Assembly: GCA_016864895.1 (NCBI GenBank)
Contig: CP046107.1
Span: forward strand, 1,371,741-1,435,740
Length of the DNA: 64,000 nt
Reading direction: 5' to 3'
DNA from: Neisseriaceae bacterium
Lineage (GTDB): Bacteria > Pseudomonadota > Gammaproteobacteria > Burkholderiales > Neisseriaceae
The translations under genes were made by a program, and so were the position numbers. The notes under the pieces are model-generated. The model saw only the letters and a program-made list of their open reading frames with translations, did no database searches and was not told the DNA's origin. Below are positions 19,501 to 28,678 of the stretch, one piece after another. Every line of letters begins with the position of its first letter. Positions within the stretch are counted from its first letter, which is position 1.

Positions 19501-20027
19501 TCGCATCTTCAGTAACCCTTTTGCAAGAAGCAATTAAAAAGATTGATGCTGAAACTGAAGTTTTGTTTAAAGAAACTTTAGAGAAAGTTAATGCTTATAT
19601 GAGTGATTTTTTTCCTAAGCTTTTAGGAGGAGGAGAGGCTCGATTAGATTTGACTTCTGATAATCTATTGGATACAGGTTTACGTTTAATGGTAAGGCCA
19701 ATAGGTAAGAAAAATCTTACTATTCATTTGCTTTCAGGAGGTGAGAAAGCCTTAACAGCTTTGAGTTTAGTATTTTCATTATTTAGTCTAAATCCAGCAC
19801 CATTCTGTTTGTTAGATGAAGTAGACGCCCCTTTGGATGATGTAAATATTCAAAAATTTAGTGCCTTAGTGAAAGAAATGTCAAAAACAGTGCAATTTTT
19901 ATTTATTTCACATAACCCATTAACAATGGAGATGGCAGAGCAACTTATAGGGGTTACCATGCAAGAGAAGGGGGTATCAAGAATAGTTTCGGTGAATATG
20001 AACGATGGTTTTTCAATAAAACAATAA
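16557..20027 (+). CDS. smc: chromosome segregation protein SMC
   Basis: Structural-maintenance-of-chromosomes ATPase, 1156 residues, close to the family norm of 1150-1190. It organises and segregates the nucleoid. The N-terminal head has Walker A GPNGCGKS (31-38). Long coiled-coil arms rich in E/K/Q flank a hinge near residues 490-680. The C-terminal head has the signature LLSGGEKALTALSL (about 1059) and Walker B FCLLDEVDAPLDD. The frame is intact. No scpA/scpB genes are adjacent. The first core gene after the accessory block, followed 27 bases later by the fabG-like gene. Confidence 0.96.
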   Translation: MRLSQIKLSGFKSFPDNINISVQGNIVAVVGPNGCGKSNLIDAVRWVLGESSAKHLRGENMQDVLFNGTNNRKMVSRSSVELVFDNSKYSLKGAWGQYTEISVKRILTRQGDSSYWINNHKVRKKDITDLFLGTGLGARGYAVIEQGMISEIIEAKPESLRAYIDEVAGISKYKEQRKETENRLKLTQENLGRISDLKQELWNQCQKLGTQAKKAQKYQRIESELKYIQNMLVASQLRITLGKLEGYQQKQNQEKEKLLKIEQSIKSIKEDNYQIQLQEYDIQSKIDDIHQKISKINEEVIGLQTALKFKEKELFRIQTEKKNIHLELQELNKTIQDNESSLSQFNILLEEKELIFENLVSELSQLYTHLSKIEQHFEQQEILYNGVKSEIRHNKHTLQARNESLQRNFLEIQKLTEQLQRQEQKTQEKVLLDLTEYETKLKILLESLTEKTEHIDRLDKEYLNLQVSIKENNEQIHKHNDELIALDVELNILNQRLQRIKEKHNGFWNQFPELPSSPLCELLTIRDKWEKALSIYLGERLLARVCVIIPFIPTEIKNPAVWINQLPPEMSTSVTEDSIIQYVACNDEIMPLIKLWLGKVRCVNSLEEGLRKQSLLREGELFLTPDGIVVDKYAVYLEGENQEDLVLNLQNHLSVLNPKKEKLVQVITRYKQQLFELKKKQESLLAEKNQVQYQKEYIQDQLTKTKQVIVESKAKNELQQQFLKDVQAEIHNLKKQKELLQARQKELESEVSHVESILNQDNIRIIQIEKDYLYLKKSIKDGQQDLLICEKNKNQLELELTNLKNCIGNVSKNLNSARQKTIALTQKNEQLQVEDTLSIDDYQKRIIQLSDNKQRIDVILASLEEELQMLRTQKNAMQSSLAQKEIMKSVMERDIHAYELKIQQQTIYKNQYMETLQAKKLNVSELVALDDQNDYNVQELSDKVSLLTEQLKALGTVNLRAVGELTELEERYHLYRDQYEDVASSVTLLQEAIKKIDAETEVLFKETLEKVNAYMSDFFPKLLGGGEARLDLTSDNLLDTGLRLMVRPIGKKNLTIHLLSGGEKALTALSLVFSLFSLNPAPFCLLDEVDAPLDDVNIQKFSALVKEMSKTVQFLFISHNPLTMEMAEQLIGVTMQEKGVSRIVSVNMNDGFSIKQ

Positions 20028-20054
20028 TTATATATTGGAAAGGAATGAGATTAT

Positions 20055-21434
20055 ATGGTAGATAAATATGTAAATTGGGTAAGTTCAGGAACAGGAAAGA
20101 AAATCGCTAAAAAATTAGGGTTACCTCAGCCTGTTAAATTAAAGCATTATGCTCCAGAAAAAGTTAATGTGGGGTTGAATGTGTTGGTGGGCGGATTTAA
20201 AAATACACCTGTTTTAGAAACATTGCATAAAATTGTTTCAGATTTGCCCATTAATACTTTTGTTTTAGAAAATAACCAAGTTTATCGTAAGGGCTTAGGT
20301 GGGAATATGCCCATTCATGATGATAAGATGAAATTTCACAGTTTGATTTTTGATGCAAGTGGCATACAGAATACACAGGATTTACAATCGGTACGTGATT
20401 TTTTTAATCCATTTTTTAGGAAAATCAATGAGTGTGGACGTATTATTGTACTAGCACATAACCCTGATATGTGCCAAGATATTGAATCTGCTATGTCTAA
20501 CCGTTCATTGGTTGGATTTATTAAGTCATTGGGTAAAGAGGTTCGTCGTGGTATTGCTGTACAAATTGTGTATGTTACTCCGGACAGTGTGAACAATTTA
20601 CAAAGTACAATCGAATTTTTACTTTCTTATAAATCAGCTTATGTTTCAGGGCAAGTGATAAAAGTACACAAAGCACAAGTCGTTCAAGTAGACAGAAATA
20701 AACCTTTACTGAATAAGTTAGCTCTTGTGACCGGTGCGAGTCGGGGAATTGGTAAATCTATCGCCGAGGTTTTAGCAAGAGATGGTGCTAAGGTTGTATT
20801 ATTGGACATTGACTCACAAAGAACTGCATTGGAAGAGTTGGCGAAGAAGTTAGATGGTCTATGTATTACCCTTGATATTACAGCAGACAATGCCCCACAA
20901 GTATTATCTGATTTTGGTAAGGAACATGGGGGATGGGACATTATAGTGCATAATGCGGGAATTACAAAAGATAAGATGTTTGTCAATATGACAGCTGAAA
21001 TATGGAATCAGGTTATCCATGTGAATTTAACATCACAGCAAAGAATTAATGCCCTGTTATTGAAAGAAAAGGCCATCAATCCAAATGGTCGAATTATTTG
21101 TGTATCTTCCATTGCGGGGATTGCAGGTAATGCAGGACAAACAAATTATGCTACTTCTAAGGCAGGTGTTATTGGAATGGTAGAGTATACAGCAAAACAC
21201 TTGTTAACTGATGGCATCACAATCAATGCCGTGGCACCAGGATTTATAGAGACTGATATGACTGCGAAAATTCCATTTGTTATTCGTGAGACTGGACGTC
21301 GTTTAAATGCAATGAGTCAAGGTGGACTACCTATAGATGTGGCAGAAACAATTGCGTGGTATGCTAATCCTGCATCCTCAGGTTTAAATGGTAACATTGT
21401 ACGTGTTTGTGGATTAATGATGTTAGGTGCTTAA
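20055..21434 (+). CDS. fabG: 3-oxoacyl-ACP reductase-like SDR with long N-terminal extension
   Basis: A 459-residue short-chain dehydrogenase. The C-terminal 240 residues hold the NAD(P)-binding motif VTGASRGIGKS (about 223-233), an NAG motif (HNAGIT), catalytic serine (CVSSIAG) and Y-x-x-x-K (Y365, K369). About 215 N-terminal residues form the extension typical of the roughly 450-residue FabG-like reductases found in many proteobacteria. It presumably reduces 3-oxoacyl thioesters in fatty acid metabolism. This form is usually a second reductase beside the 245-residue FabG, so the symbol is a family label. It ends before a bidirectional terminator. Confidence 0.85.
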   Translation: MVDKYVNWVSSGTGKKIAKKLGLPQPVKLKHYAPEKVNVGLNVLVGGFKNTPVLETLHKIVSDLPINTFVLENNQVYRKGLGGNMPIHDDKMKFHSLIFDASGIQNTQDLQSVRDFFNPFFRKINECGRIIVLAHNPDMCQDIESAMSNRSLVGFIKSLGKEVRRGIAVQIVYVTPDSVNNLQSTIEFLLSYKSAYVSGQVIKVHKAQVVQVDRNKPLLNKLALVTGASRGIGKSIAEVLARDGAKVVLLDIDSQRTALEELAKKLDGLCITLDITADNAPQVLSDFGKEHGGWDIIVHNAGITKDKMFVNMTAEIWNQVIHVNLTSQQRINALLLKEKAINPNGRIICVSSIAGIAGNAGQTNYATSKAGVIGMVEYTAKHLLTDGITINAVAPGFIETDMTAKIPFVIRETGRRLNAMSQGGLPIDVAETIAWYANPASSGLNGNIVRVCGLMMLGA

Positions 21435-21451
21435 TTAATATAATATTTTTG

Positions 21452-21485
21452 AAAGCCTAGTCTTTATACTAGGCTTTTTTTTTTA
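21452..21485. terminator. bidirectional terminator between fabG-like gene and trkA
   Basis: Perfect 10-bp stem AAAGCCTAGT/ACTAGGCTTT with a 6-nt loop, followed by a T tract on the plus strand. It lies between convergent genes and can serve the fabG-like gene and possibly trkA. Confidence 0.85.
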
Positions 21486-22904
21486 GAAAAACTTCCATTT
21501 GACTTGCAGGAGTTTCTCTAATTCTGGTACAGCCTGCCTTCTAAATACAAAAAATATAATATGGTCACTTTCTTTTAAGTCATGTTTGTGATCTGTAATA
21601 AATTCGCCGTTACTGATAATCGCAGCTACATCAATACCATAAGGCCAGCTAATTTGTGACGGTTTACGACCAATAATCTTAGAATTCTTTTTATCCCCAT
21701 GAATAATAACTTCTAGTATTTCTGCTTCGCCGCGACGCATTGGATGAACAGTAACAACATCTCCTCTGCGGATATGAGATAATATAGAGCCAATAGTAGT
21801 TAAGTGAGGTGATATAACAATATCAATTGTATGGCCAACTAAAATATCGACATAAATAGAACGATTAATAATGGTAGCGACTCGTTTAGCACCTAATTTT
21901 TTAGCAATAAGGCTAGACATAATGTTGTCTTCGTCATCATTAGTCAATGCAAAAAACATATCAATTTCTTTAACATTTTCATCGATTAATATGTTTTCAT
22001 CAGTTACAGAACCGCGAAATACAAGTGAGGTATCTAAGTTTTCTGCTAGAAATTCTGCTCTAGATTCATTCTTTTCAATGATTTTGGTTTGAAAATAAGG
22101 TTCTGTCGTTTGGGCTAGTCGATAGCCAATATTACCACCACCAGCAATCATTACTTTTTTATTTTCAGTTTCATCTGGTCTGAAAATTTTCATTAAATCT
22201 TTTACATATTCTTTAAGTGTGATGAAATAGACTTCGTCTCCTGAAATAATTTTTGTTTTTGGGGTAGGAATAATTAATGCTTCATTCCGATAAATAGCAC
22301 AAATTTTAAAATTAATTTCTTGAGAAATAATATCAACAAAGTCTGAAAATTGTTTACCGACTAATGGGCAACTATTTTCTACTTTAGTAACAATCATTTG
22401 AACTTCTAGATTTTCTCCTAGACCTTCGGCAAAATTAATAACTTGCAGTGCACCTGGAATTAATAGTAGTTGAAATAGTTGGTCAGTTACAATTTGTTCA
22501 GGGCAAATAGATTCATTAACGCCAAACAAATCCAATGGTGTCATTTGGGTTTCATTCCCATTAAGTACTGATTTAAAATGATATTCTACAATTTCACTTT
22601 GGCGAATGCGTGCGATAATGTTAGGGATATTAAAAATTTCTTTGGCCATTTTACTAGAAACTAAATTGGTGTCATCCTCTCCTGTGACAGCGATCAGAAG
22701 TTCGGTATCTTGAGCCCCTGCGTTCTTCAAAACTGTTGGAGAAGAAACACTCCCTAGGATGGTTTGAATATCCAGACTTTGACTTAATTTTTGAAGTGAA
22801 GCTTCATTTTTATCAATGACTGTAATTTCATAATTAGAATAATTGGCTAAATTATAAGCAACTGTTTCACCAACAGTTCCACCACCTAAAATTAATATTT
22901 TCAT
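21483..22904 (-). CDS. trkA: Trk potassium uptake regulator TrkA
   Basis: A peripheral membrane NAD(H)-binding subunit that gates TrkH/TrkG potassium channels; 473 residues, normal for the two-unit form. Two tandem RCK units are visible: the N-terminal Rossmann motif ILGGGTVGETVAYNLA with E/D-rich strands, and a second copy IAGGGNIGYRLAQ near residue 232, each followed by a TrkA-C domain (for example PLVGKQFSDF). Its start is 21 bases from the end of the heptose kinase gene, so the minus-strand genes lapA-lapB-pyrF-hldA-trkA form one run. Confidence 0.94.
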   Translation of the reverse strand: MKILILGGGTVGETVAYNLANYSNYEITVIDKNEASLQKLSQSLDIQTILGSVSSPTVLKNAGAQDTELLIAVTGEDDTNLVSSKMAKEIFNIPNIIARIRQSEIVEYHFKSVLNGNETQMTPLDLFGVNESICPEQIVTDQLFQLLLIPGALQVINFAEGLGENLEVQMIVTKVENSCPLVGKQFSDFVDIISQEINFKICAIYRNEALIIPTPKTKIISGDEVYFITLKEYVKDLMKIFRPDETENKKVMIAGGGNIGYRLAQTTEPYFQTKIIEKNESRAEFLAENLDTSLVFRGSVTDENILIDENVKEIDMFFALTNDDEDNIMSSLIAKKLGAKRVATIINRSIYVDILVGHTIDIVISPHLTTIGSILSHIRRGDVVTVHPMRRGEAEILEVIIHGDKKNSKIIGRKPSQISWPYGIDVAAIISNGEFITDHKHDLKESDHIIFFVFRRQAVPELEKLLQVKWKFF

Positions 22905-22924
22905 AAACTAATTATCCTGATTAA

Positions 22925-23899
22925 TTATGTGAGTTTTTCAATTAGTTCCTGTGAACTACATGTTGCAGTACCTACTTTGGCAACGACAATTCCTGCAGCT
23001 GTATTAGCTATTTTCATTAATTGTTGATTATCTAGATTTGAACTTAAAGATAATGCTGCAACTGCAATAACTGTATCGCCAGCGCCTGAAACGTCAAATA
23101 CTTCTTTAGCAACAGTAGATTGGTGGACAACCCGATCTTCTTGATAAAGACTTAATCCTTCCTCACTACGTGTTAATAATAGAGAATCAATATTCAAATA
23201 TTTTCTAATTTTTTGTGCTTTTTCAGTTAATTCATTTTCATTATCCCACATGCCCACTACTGCACGTAATTCTTGACGATTTGGTGTTAACATATTCGCG
23301 TATTGGTATTTTGTGTAATCGCTACCTTTCGGATCGACTAATATCGGTATATTATGGGCGTTAGCAATCTGGATAAGTTCAGCAACGTGTTGTAATGAAC
23401 CCTTATCATAGTCTGATAGAATGACAATATCATATTCTTTAATGGATTGTTCAAATCGACTTTTTAATTGTAATACGCTATTTATATTCGGGCTATTTTC
23501 GAAATCAATTCTAATTAACTGTTGATTTCTAGCGATGACACGTAACTTGATTGTAGTATCAATAGAAGGATCTTTGACAAATGATGTGTTTATATTTTCT
23601 GTTCTTAAGATAGATTCTAATTCACTGGCAGTGTAGTCATTTCCTGTGATCGCAAGCAAAGATGCTTGACCATTTAAACTAGCTATATTTCTTGCGACGT
23701 TGGCAGCACCACCTGCCCTTAAATCTGTCATTTCTATCTTGGCAATTGGCACAGGGGCTTCTGGTGAAATTCTACTTGTATCGCCAAACCAGTATTTGTC
23801 CAACATGACATCACCCACAATCAGGACTTTAACATCCGTGAATTTTTGTACTAATTGTTTCCAGTTGGTAGTTCCTGGTTGGGTTAATTGTGTATTCAT
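22925..23899 (-). CDS. hldA: D-glycero-beta-D-manno-heptose-7-phosphate kinase
   Basis: PfkB-family sugar kinase of ADP-heptose synthesis for the LPS inner core; 324 residues. Motifs: VGDVMLDKYWFGDTSRISPEAPVPI at the substrate side, split here as GDVMLDKYWFG and RISPEAPVP, then the catalytic loop VSGAGDTV. The enterobacterial HldE carries a second, nucleotidyltransferase domain; it is absent here, matching species with separate hldA and hldC. Overlaps pyrF by 4 bases, indicating coupled translation. Consistent with waaF nearby, the cell makes heptose-containing LPS. Confidence 0.93.
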   Translation of the reverse strand: MNTQLTQPGTTNWKQLVQKFTDVKVLIVGDVMLDKYWFGDTSRISPEAPVPIAKIEMTDLRAGGAANVARNIASLNGQASLLAITGNDYTASELESILRTENINTSFVKDPSIDTTIKLRVIARNQQLIRIDFENSPNINSVLQLKSRFEQSIKEYDIVILSDYDKGSLQHVAELIQIANAHNIPILVDPKGSDYTKYQYANMLTPNRQELRAVVGMWDNENELTEKAQKIRKYLNIDSLLLTRSEEGLSLYQEDRVVHQSTVAKEVFDVSGAGDTVIAVAALSLSSNLDNQQLMKIANTAAGIVVAKVGTATCSSQELIEKLT

Positions 23900-24666
23900 A
23901 TTTTTACTATATTATTACCAATCGGAGATTGTTGTTTGATTATTTGGTAGGTTAAATTGATATCATAGATGATATCAAGAGGATTTTTCGCTTGGGTAAT
24001 AGAACGGCCAATAACCATATAATCAGTTCCAACTTGAATTGCTTCTTTTGGGGTCATAATTCTTTTTTGATCATACTTATTTGAGTTTATTAGACGAATG
24101 CCAGGTGTTACAGTCACAAAAGCCCCCCCTAGTTGATTTTTTATTTGCTTAACTTCATGAGCAGAGCACACAACACCATCTAACCCAGATTTTTGAGCTA
24201 GTGATGCCAAATGTAATATTTTTTCATTGATCGGTTGATGAGTACCTAATTCTTTTAAATCTGATTCGTCCATACTGGTTAGGATAGTGACACCTATTAA
24301 TAAAGGTTTATGTTGTAAATTGGCTAGACCATTGGCGGCAGCTTCCATCATCTTTGTTCCCCCACTGGTGTGTACATTAACCATCCATATACCCATGTCG
24401 GCTGCAACCTGGCATGCACGTTGAACTGTATTAGGAATATCATGGTATTTTAGATCCAGAAAAACTTTAAAACCCTGAGTAACAAGTGATTCAACAAATT
24501 TTCTACCAGTTGTGGTAAATAGTTCATTTCCAATTTTTATTTTACAAGCGTTAGGATTAAGTTGTTGGATAAAGGGGGTGGCATGTTTCTCACTAGGGAA
24601 GTCCAGAGCGACAATAATAGGGGAATCAAATTCAGCTTTCAAGTTATGAAATTGTAAATAGTCCAT
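23896..24666 (-). CDS. pyrF: orotidine 5'-phosphate decarboxylase
   Basis: Last step of UMP synthesis (OMP to UMP). 256 residues, slightly longer than the usual 230-245. Contains the family strand VALDFPS at the N-terminus, the catalytic cluster FLDLKYHDIPNT (D-x-K-x-x-D) and the phosphate-binding ends GIRL and GTDYMVIGRSI. Lies 4 bases after lapB; the lapA-lapB-pyrF order is common in proteobacteria. Confidence 0.96.
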   Translation of the reverse strand: MDYLQFHNLKAEFDSPIIVALDFPSEKHATPFIQQLNPNACKIKIGNELFTTTGRKFVESLVTQGFKVFLDLKYHDIPNTVQRACQVAADMGIWMVNVHTSGGTKMMEAAANGLANLQHKPLLIGVTILTSMDESDLKELGTHQPINEKILHLASLAQKSGLDGVVCSAHEVKQIKNQLGGAFVTVTPGIRLINSNKYDQKRIMTPKEAIQVGTDYMVIGRSITQAKNPLDIIYDINLTYQIIKQQSPIGNNIVKI

Positions 24667-24670
24667 GTAA

Positions 24671-25867
24671 CTACACCTCTATTCTATTGGGCGTAAAAGT
24701 TTCCCATTTGCCACAAGCAGGACAACGCCAAAAAAATACTTGTGATTTAAAATGGCATTGCTTGCATTGATACATAAAAGATTTGCTAATCTGATTTGAA
24801 AGTATTTTTTTTATAATATTAGCATCTTTTTTTAGGGTAGGATCGCCCTCAAACATAGCAATATCGGTGAGAAGATATATTTTCTCTAGATTGGGATTAA
24901 TTCGAATAAGGTTGGCAGTAATTTCATTCGCTTTTTTTAAGTTCCATATGAGTAATGCTTTCTCATAAATCAGATTGGTTAAATTAAGTTGGGGAAATGT
25001 ATTCATGTAACCAATTAATAAATTTAATCCTTCTTCTGCTTTATGCATGGCATCATAAGCATCATAAATTTTTTCTCCCACCATGGTAAGGTAAGCATAA
25101 TTTTGATTTTCAATAGCGGTATAGGCTTCTATAGCATTAGCGTAATTACCTCGTTTAAATTCTATATCACCTAGAATAATATTAGTTCGGGTGCATTTTT
25201 TATTGATATCTAATGCTTTTTTAGCATAAGTGTGTGCTTGATCCAGATGAGATTCAATCAGTGCTTTTTGAGCTAATTCACAGTAAAATTGAGCTAAATC
25301 AAATTGTTGTGAAATTCCATCTTGGGGGAATTTAGATACCATTTCAATGGCTTTTTCCCAATCTCTGTCTTGTTGGTATATATCGAGTAATATTTGACTA
25401 GCTTGTTGTTTAAAAGTACTGTTTAATAAGTCTTCAAATTGTTTTTCCGCACGATTGACTAAACCCGCGGCTTGATAATCTTGACCTAATTCAAATTGAA
25501 TTTTCTGTAATTTTGTTTCAGGGATATTAGGTAGAGAGAGAAGTTTTTGATGCAAAGCGATGGCTTTGTCGTTTTCCCCTCTTTTACGAAAGAGTTTTCC
25601 TAAAGTTAAGCCCAGTTCGTAAGAACGGATTTGTTGACCTTTTTCATGTTGTTCGTCGATAATACTTTGTAGTGTTTCCGCTGCAATATTAGTTTTATTA
25701 TCAATAATAGCATCCAAGCTTTTATAAAATTTCATAGGGATAGATTTAGCTTGTTTTAATACAGCTCTCATATCAATACGAGCAGCTAGCCAGCCCATAC
25801 TGAAAAATATAGGCAATAAAATGATCGGTATGAGCCAGATAAAAGTATTATTTTCTATTATGTCCAT
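24671..25867 (-). CDS. lapB: LPS assembly protein LapB (YciM)
   Basis: An inner-membrane-anchored TPR protein that regulates LPS synthesis by promoting LpxC degradation by FtsH. 398 residues, the family's usual length. One N-terminal membrane helix (FIWLIPIILLPIFFSMGWLA), a run of TPR-like helix pairs to about residue 350, and a C-terminal rubredoxin-type metal site CKQC ... CPAC near 372-390. Directly downstream of lapA with 6 bases between, the standard pair. Confidence 0.95.
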   Translation of the reverse strand: MDIIENNTFIWLIPIILLPIFFSMGWLAARIDMRAVLKQAKSIPMKFYKSLDAIIDNKTNIAAETLQSIIDEQHEKGQQIRSYELGLTLGKLFRKRGENDKAIALHQKLLSLPNIPETKLQKIQFELGQDYQAAGLVNRAEKQFEDLLNSTFKQQASQILLDIYQQDRDWEKAIEMVSKFPQDGISQQFDLAQFYCELAQKALIESHLDQAHTYAKKALDINKKCTRTNIILGDIEFKRGNYANAIEAYTAIENQNYAYLTMVGEKIYDAYDAMHKAEEGLNLLIGYMNTFPQLNLTNLIYEKALLIWNLKKANEITANLIRINPNLEKIYLLTDIAMFEGDPTLKKDANIIKKILSNQISKSFMYQCKQCHFKSQVFFWRCPACGKWETFTPNRIEV

Positions 25868-25873
25868 AAATTA

Positions 25874-26200
25874 TTAGTTATTTTCTTCTAGTATTATATT
25901 TTCTTTTACCACTACTGTTGTTGGTTGTGTATCCATCAATTTTGAAACGATCTCTCGAGAATTTTTTAACTCTTTTTTAAGACCAGTTAATTGTTTCCTT
26001 AGATATAAAATTCTGGATAAGATTGATAGAACTCCTAAGAAGGCACCAATAACAAAACAAATGAATAACAATAAAATTAAAGGTAACTCATAGGAGTGGT
26101 TAAATGGAACTTGAAAATTGACAGTTTGAGTATTGGCGTATGAAATGATAAACAATACTATAAATAAAGCGAATAGTACTGTGAATTTGATTATTTTCAT
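25874..26200 (-). CDS. lapA: LPS assembly protein LapA (DUF1049)
   Basis: A 108-residue inner membrane protein with two membrane helices (residues 5-22 and about 40-65) and a short coiled cytosolic tail. Contains the family segment NTQTVNFQVPF between the helices. Works with LapB in LPS control. First gene of the minus-strand run reaching trkA; a divergent promoter region separates it from ilvE. Confidence 0.9.
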   Translation of the reverse strand: MKIIKFTVLFALFIVLFIISYANTQTVNFQVPFNHSYELPLILLLFICFVIGAFLGVLSILSRILYLRKQLTGLKKELKNSREIVSKLMDTQPTTVVVKENIILEENN

Positions 26201-26359
26201 TAATCTTTCCTTATTAAGTGACTGGTTTTTTTAAGTGATAAATTGTATTATGAACAAATTAAAATATGTCTATTATTTTAATTCAAAATTTAGAAAAATC
26301 ATATCTAAACCTAGATTAACTTTAAATTTTTAAAGTATTTGATGAATTGGAGTACAATT

Positions 26360-27283
26360 ATGTCTATGGAAGATCGAAACGGCTATATTTGGTATAACGG
26401 GGAGTTGGTGGAATGGAGGTCAGCTCAAACACATGTTCTAACACATTCTTTGCATTATGGTATGGGAGTGTTTGAGGGGGTGAGAGCGTATCAAACAGAT
26501 AAAGGTGCTGCCATTTTTAGATTAGACGATCATACTAATCGTCTATTTAATTCTGCAAAAATTACTAGAATGAATATAGGTTACTCCCGAGAAGAAATTA
26601 ATCAAGCACATAAAGATGTAGTTAAAGCAAACAAATATAGTTCTTGCTATTTTAGGCCATTAGCGTTTTATGGTGCTTCTAGGCTTGGTATTTTACCAGA
26701 TGAGAGTTCTGTTCAAGTTATTGTTTCTGCATGGGAGTGGGGTGCGTATCTGGGAGATGAAGCTTTAGAAAACGGGATTACTGCTAAAATTTCTAGCTTT
26801 TGTCGTATGCATGTCAATTCTATGATGTGTAAAGCCAAAGCAACCGGAAACTATCTGAATTCTATTTATGCTAAGAAGGAGGCAGTTAGAGAAGGTTATG
26901 ATGAGGCAATTTTATTGGATCCTCAAGGCTATATAGCCGAAGGTTCTGGGGAAAATATATTCTTAGTTAGTAATGGTAAGCTTTACACACCTTCGTTAGT
27001 ATCTGCTTTGGATGGTATTACGAGGAACACAGTGATTCGTTTAATACAAGACTTGGGACTTGAGCTGATTGAAAAAGATATTACTCGAGATGAGCTATAC
27101 CTTGCTGATGAGATTTTTTTTACTGGTACTGCTGCAGAAATTACGCCTGTGAGTCAGTTGGACGGTATTACTGTTGGTAATGGCAAACGTGGTTCTATCA
27201 CCCAGCAATTACAGGAAGCTTTTTTCGATGTGGTAGCAGGGAAAAATGAGAAATATCAACATTGGTTAACCTATGTTGACTAA
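26360..27283 (+). CDS. ilvE: branched-chain amino acid aminotransferase
   Basis: PLP class IV aminotransferase, last step of Ile, Leu and Val synthesis. Typical motifs: HYGMGVFEGVRAY, the lysine-containing KAKATGNYLNS segment, DEAILLDPQGYIAEGSGENIF and FFTGTAAEITPV. I chose ATG 26360 because GGAG at 26349-26352 is correctly placed for it; the more upstream ATG at 26339 has no ribosome site. 307 residues, the usual size. Converges on waaF with one base between the stops. Confidence 0.95.
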   Translation: MSMEDRNGYIWYNGELVEWRSAQTHVLTHSLHYGMGVFEGVRAYQTDKGAAIFRLDDHTNRLFNSAKITRMNIGYSREEINQAHKDVVKANKYSSCYFRPLAFYGASRLGILPDESSVQVIVSAWEWGAYLGDEALENGITAKISSFCRMHVNSMMCKAKATGNYLNSIYAKKEAVREGYDEAILLDPQGYIAEGSGENIFLVSNGKLYTPSLVSALDGITRNTVIRLIQDLGLELIEKDITRDELYLADEIFFTGTAAEITPVSQLDGITVGNGKRGSITQQLQEAFFDVVAGKNEKYQHWLTYVD

Positions 27284-27284
27284 A

Positions 27285-28328
27285 CTAGCCATTAGACAAT
27301 ATTATTTTTATTAATTCTTGATGAACATGTTGTGGTTGGATATCAATAAGACTATGATGGTAGCCTTCTGGGCTATCATTTGCATGCCTAATTGGGATAT
27401 AGCCATCAATTAATCTGATTATTTTTGCACTATTGGAAAGAGGTGGCGTGAACTTAGGGCTTGTGGGACCGTAGAGTGCAACTAGTGGTTTGTTCACGGC
27501 TGCAGCAATATGCATCAAGCCTGAGTCATTAGAAACAATACCCTGGCTCAAAGACATAATATCAGCAACTTCATTTAATTTTGTATTTCCTGCTAAGTTA
27601 ATGCATTGAGATTTTTTATTGATTTGGGTTTTTATTTTGTTAGCAATCGGCCTATCTCTATGACTTCCTAAAATACAAATTCTATAACCATCTTGTATGA
27701 GTAAATTACTCAGATTAGCGTAGTGGTAATGAGGCCAACATTTAGCTGGCCCATATTCAGCACCGGGACATATGGCGATAAAAGGCAGATCACTAGAAAA
27801 ACCATAAGTTGAATTTAGTTTTTTAGTGGTTTTTTCGATATCTGTGTCAGAGACTGATAAACGAGGATAAGGTATTTTTAATTGTTCTGTTTGTGGTTGT
27901 TTTTTTTTAGGGAATGCTAAAGCATTATAACGCATGACCATCATAGGATATCTTTCTTTATCTAGGATGCGTAAGTCATTGAGTAAACCATAACGAAATT
28001 CGCCCCTCCAGCCAGTTCGGATTGGTATTTTGGCAAAAAAAGGGATTAAAGCGGATTTAAAGGAGTTTGGTAAAATAATCGCTTGCTCATATTTTGAATT
28101 TAAGTCAGAAGCTATTTTTTTACGAGCTGTAATACAAAGTTGTCCATGTGTTAATGGCATATGGATGATTTTATTGATTTGAGGCATTTTGGTCAAAATA
28201 TCCTGACACCAAGCGGGAGCCAATACATCAATGTTACTGTCAGGATACATATTTTTTAAATTTTGCAGGAGGCTATTTGATATCATCATGTCGCCTACCC
28301 ATGAGGGTCCGATAACTAGTATATTCAT
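27285..28328 (-). CDS. waaF: ADP-heptose:LPS heptosyltransferase II
   Basis: GT9 glycosyltransferase adding the second heptose to the LPS inner core. The protein begins MNILVIGPSWVGDMM, the standard WaaF N-terminus, so I take ATG 28328; an ATG 8 codons upstream is possible and neither has a clear ribosome site. Other motifs: CPGAEYGPAKCWP and SNDSGLMHIAAAVNKPLVALYG near the C-terminus. 347 residues, normal. Fits with hldA. Confidence 0.94.
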   Translation of the reverse strand: MNILVIGPSWVGDMMISNSLLQNLKNMYPDSNIDVLAPAWCQDILTKMPQINKIIHMPLTHGQLCITARKKIASDLNSKYEQAIILPNSFKSALIPFFAKIPIRTGWRGEFRYGLLNDLRILDKERYPMMVMRYNALAFPKKKQPQTEQLKIPYPRLSVSDTDIEKTTKKLNSTYGFSSDLPFIAICPGAEYGPAKCWPHYHYANLSNLLIQDGYRICILGSHRDRPIANKIKTQINKKSQCINLAGNTKLNEVADIMSLSQGIVSNDSGLMHIAAAVNKPLVALYGPTSPKFTPPLSNSAKIIRLIDGYIPIRHANDSPEGYHHSLIDIQPQHVHQELIKIILSNG

Positions 28329-28678
28329 AATTATGTTGTTTGATACTGTCATGATTTTGGCCAGGTGAAAATAAACTATATCCAGTATTCTATATCCATA
28401 TACTTAGAGATTTGACACACTTCAATTATATTCACCAGATTCTTGCGCCATCTTAATGCTGTATAACATAGTTTGTCCAGTGGCAAAGATCATCAACCAG
28501 TGTAATTGTGTTATTTTTTAATGACATCACTTTTTTGAGTGAATTCTTGTGAATCCGGTTCATATTTGCAAAGTTAATATTGGATTATGAAAGAAAATAG
28601 TTAAAAAATAGTTTTTTATTATACAATTACCTGATTGAATACAAATATGATGATAAGAAATGAGCAGATAGGCAGGTT
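28329..28678. other. divergent intergenic region waaF-gmk
   Basis: About 350 bases between divergent genes. Presumably carries both promoters; AT-rich candidates are present but none is convincing. No gene or hairpin seen. Confidence 0.5.
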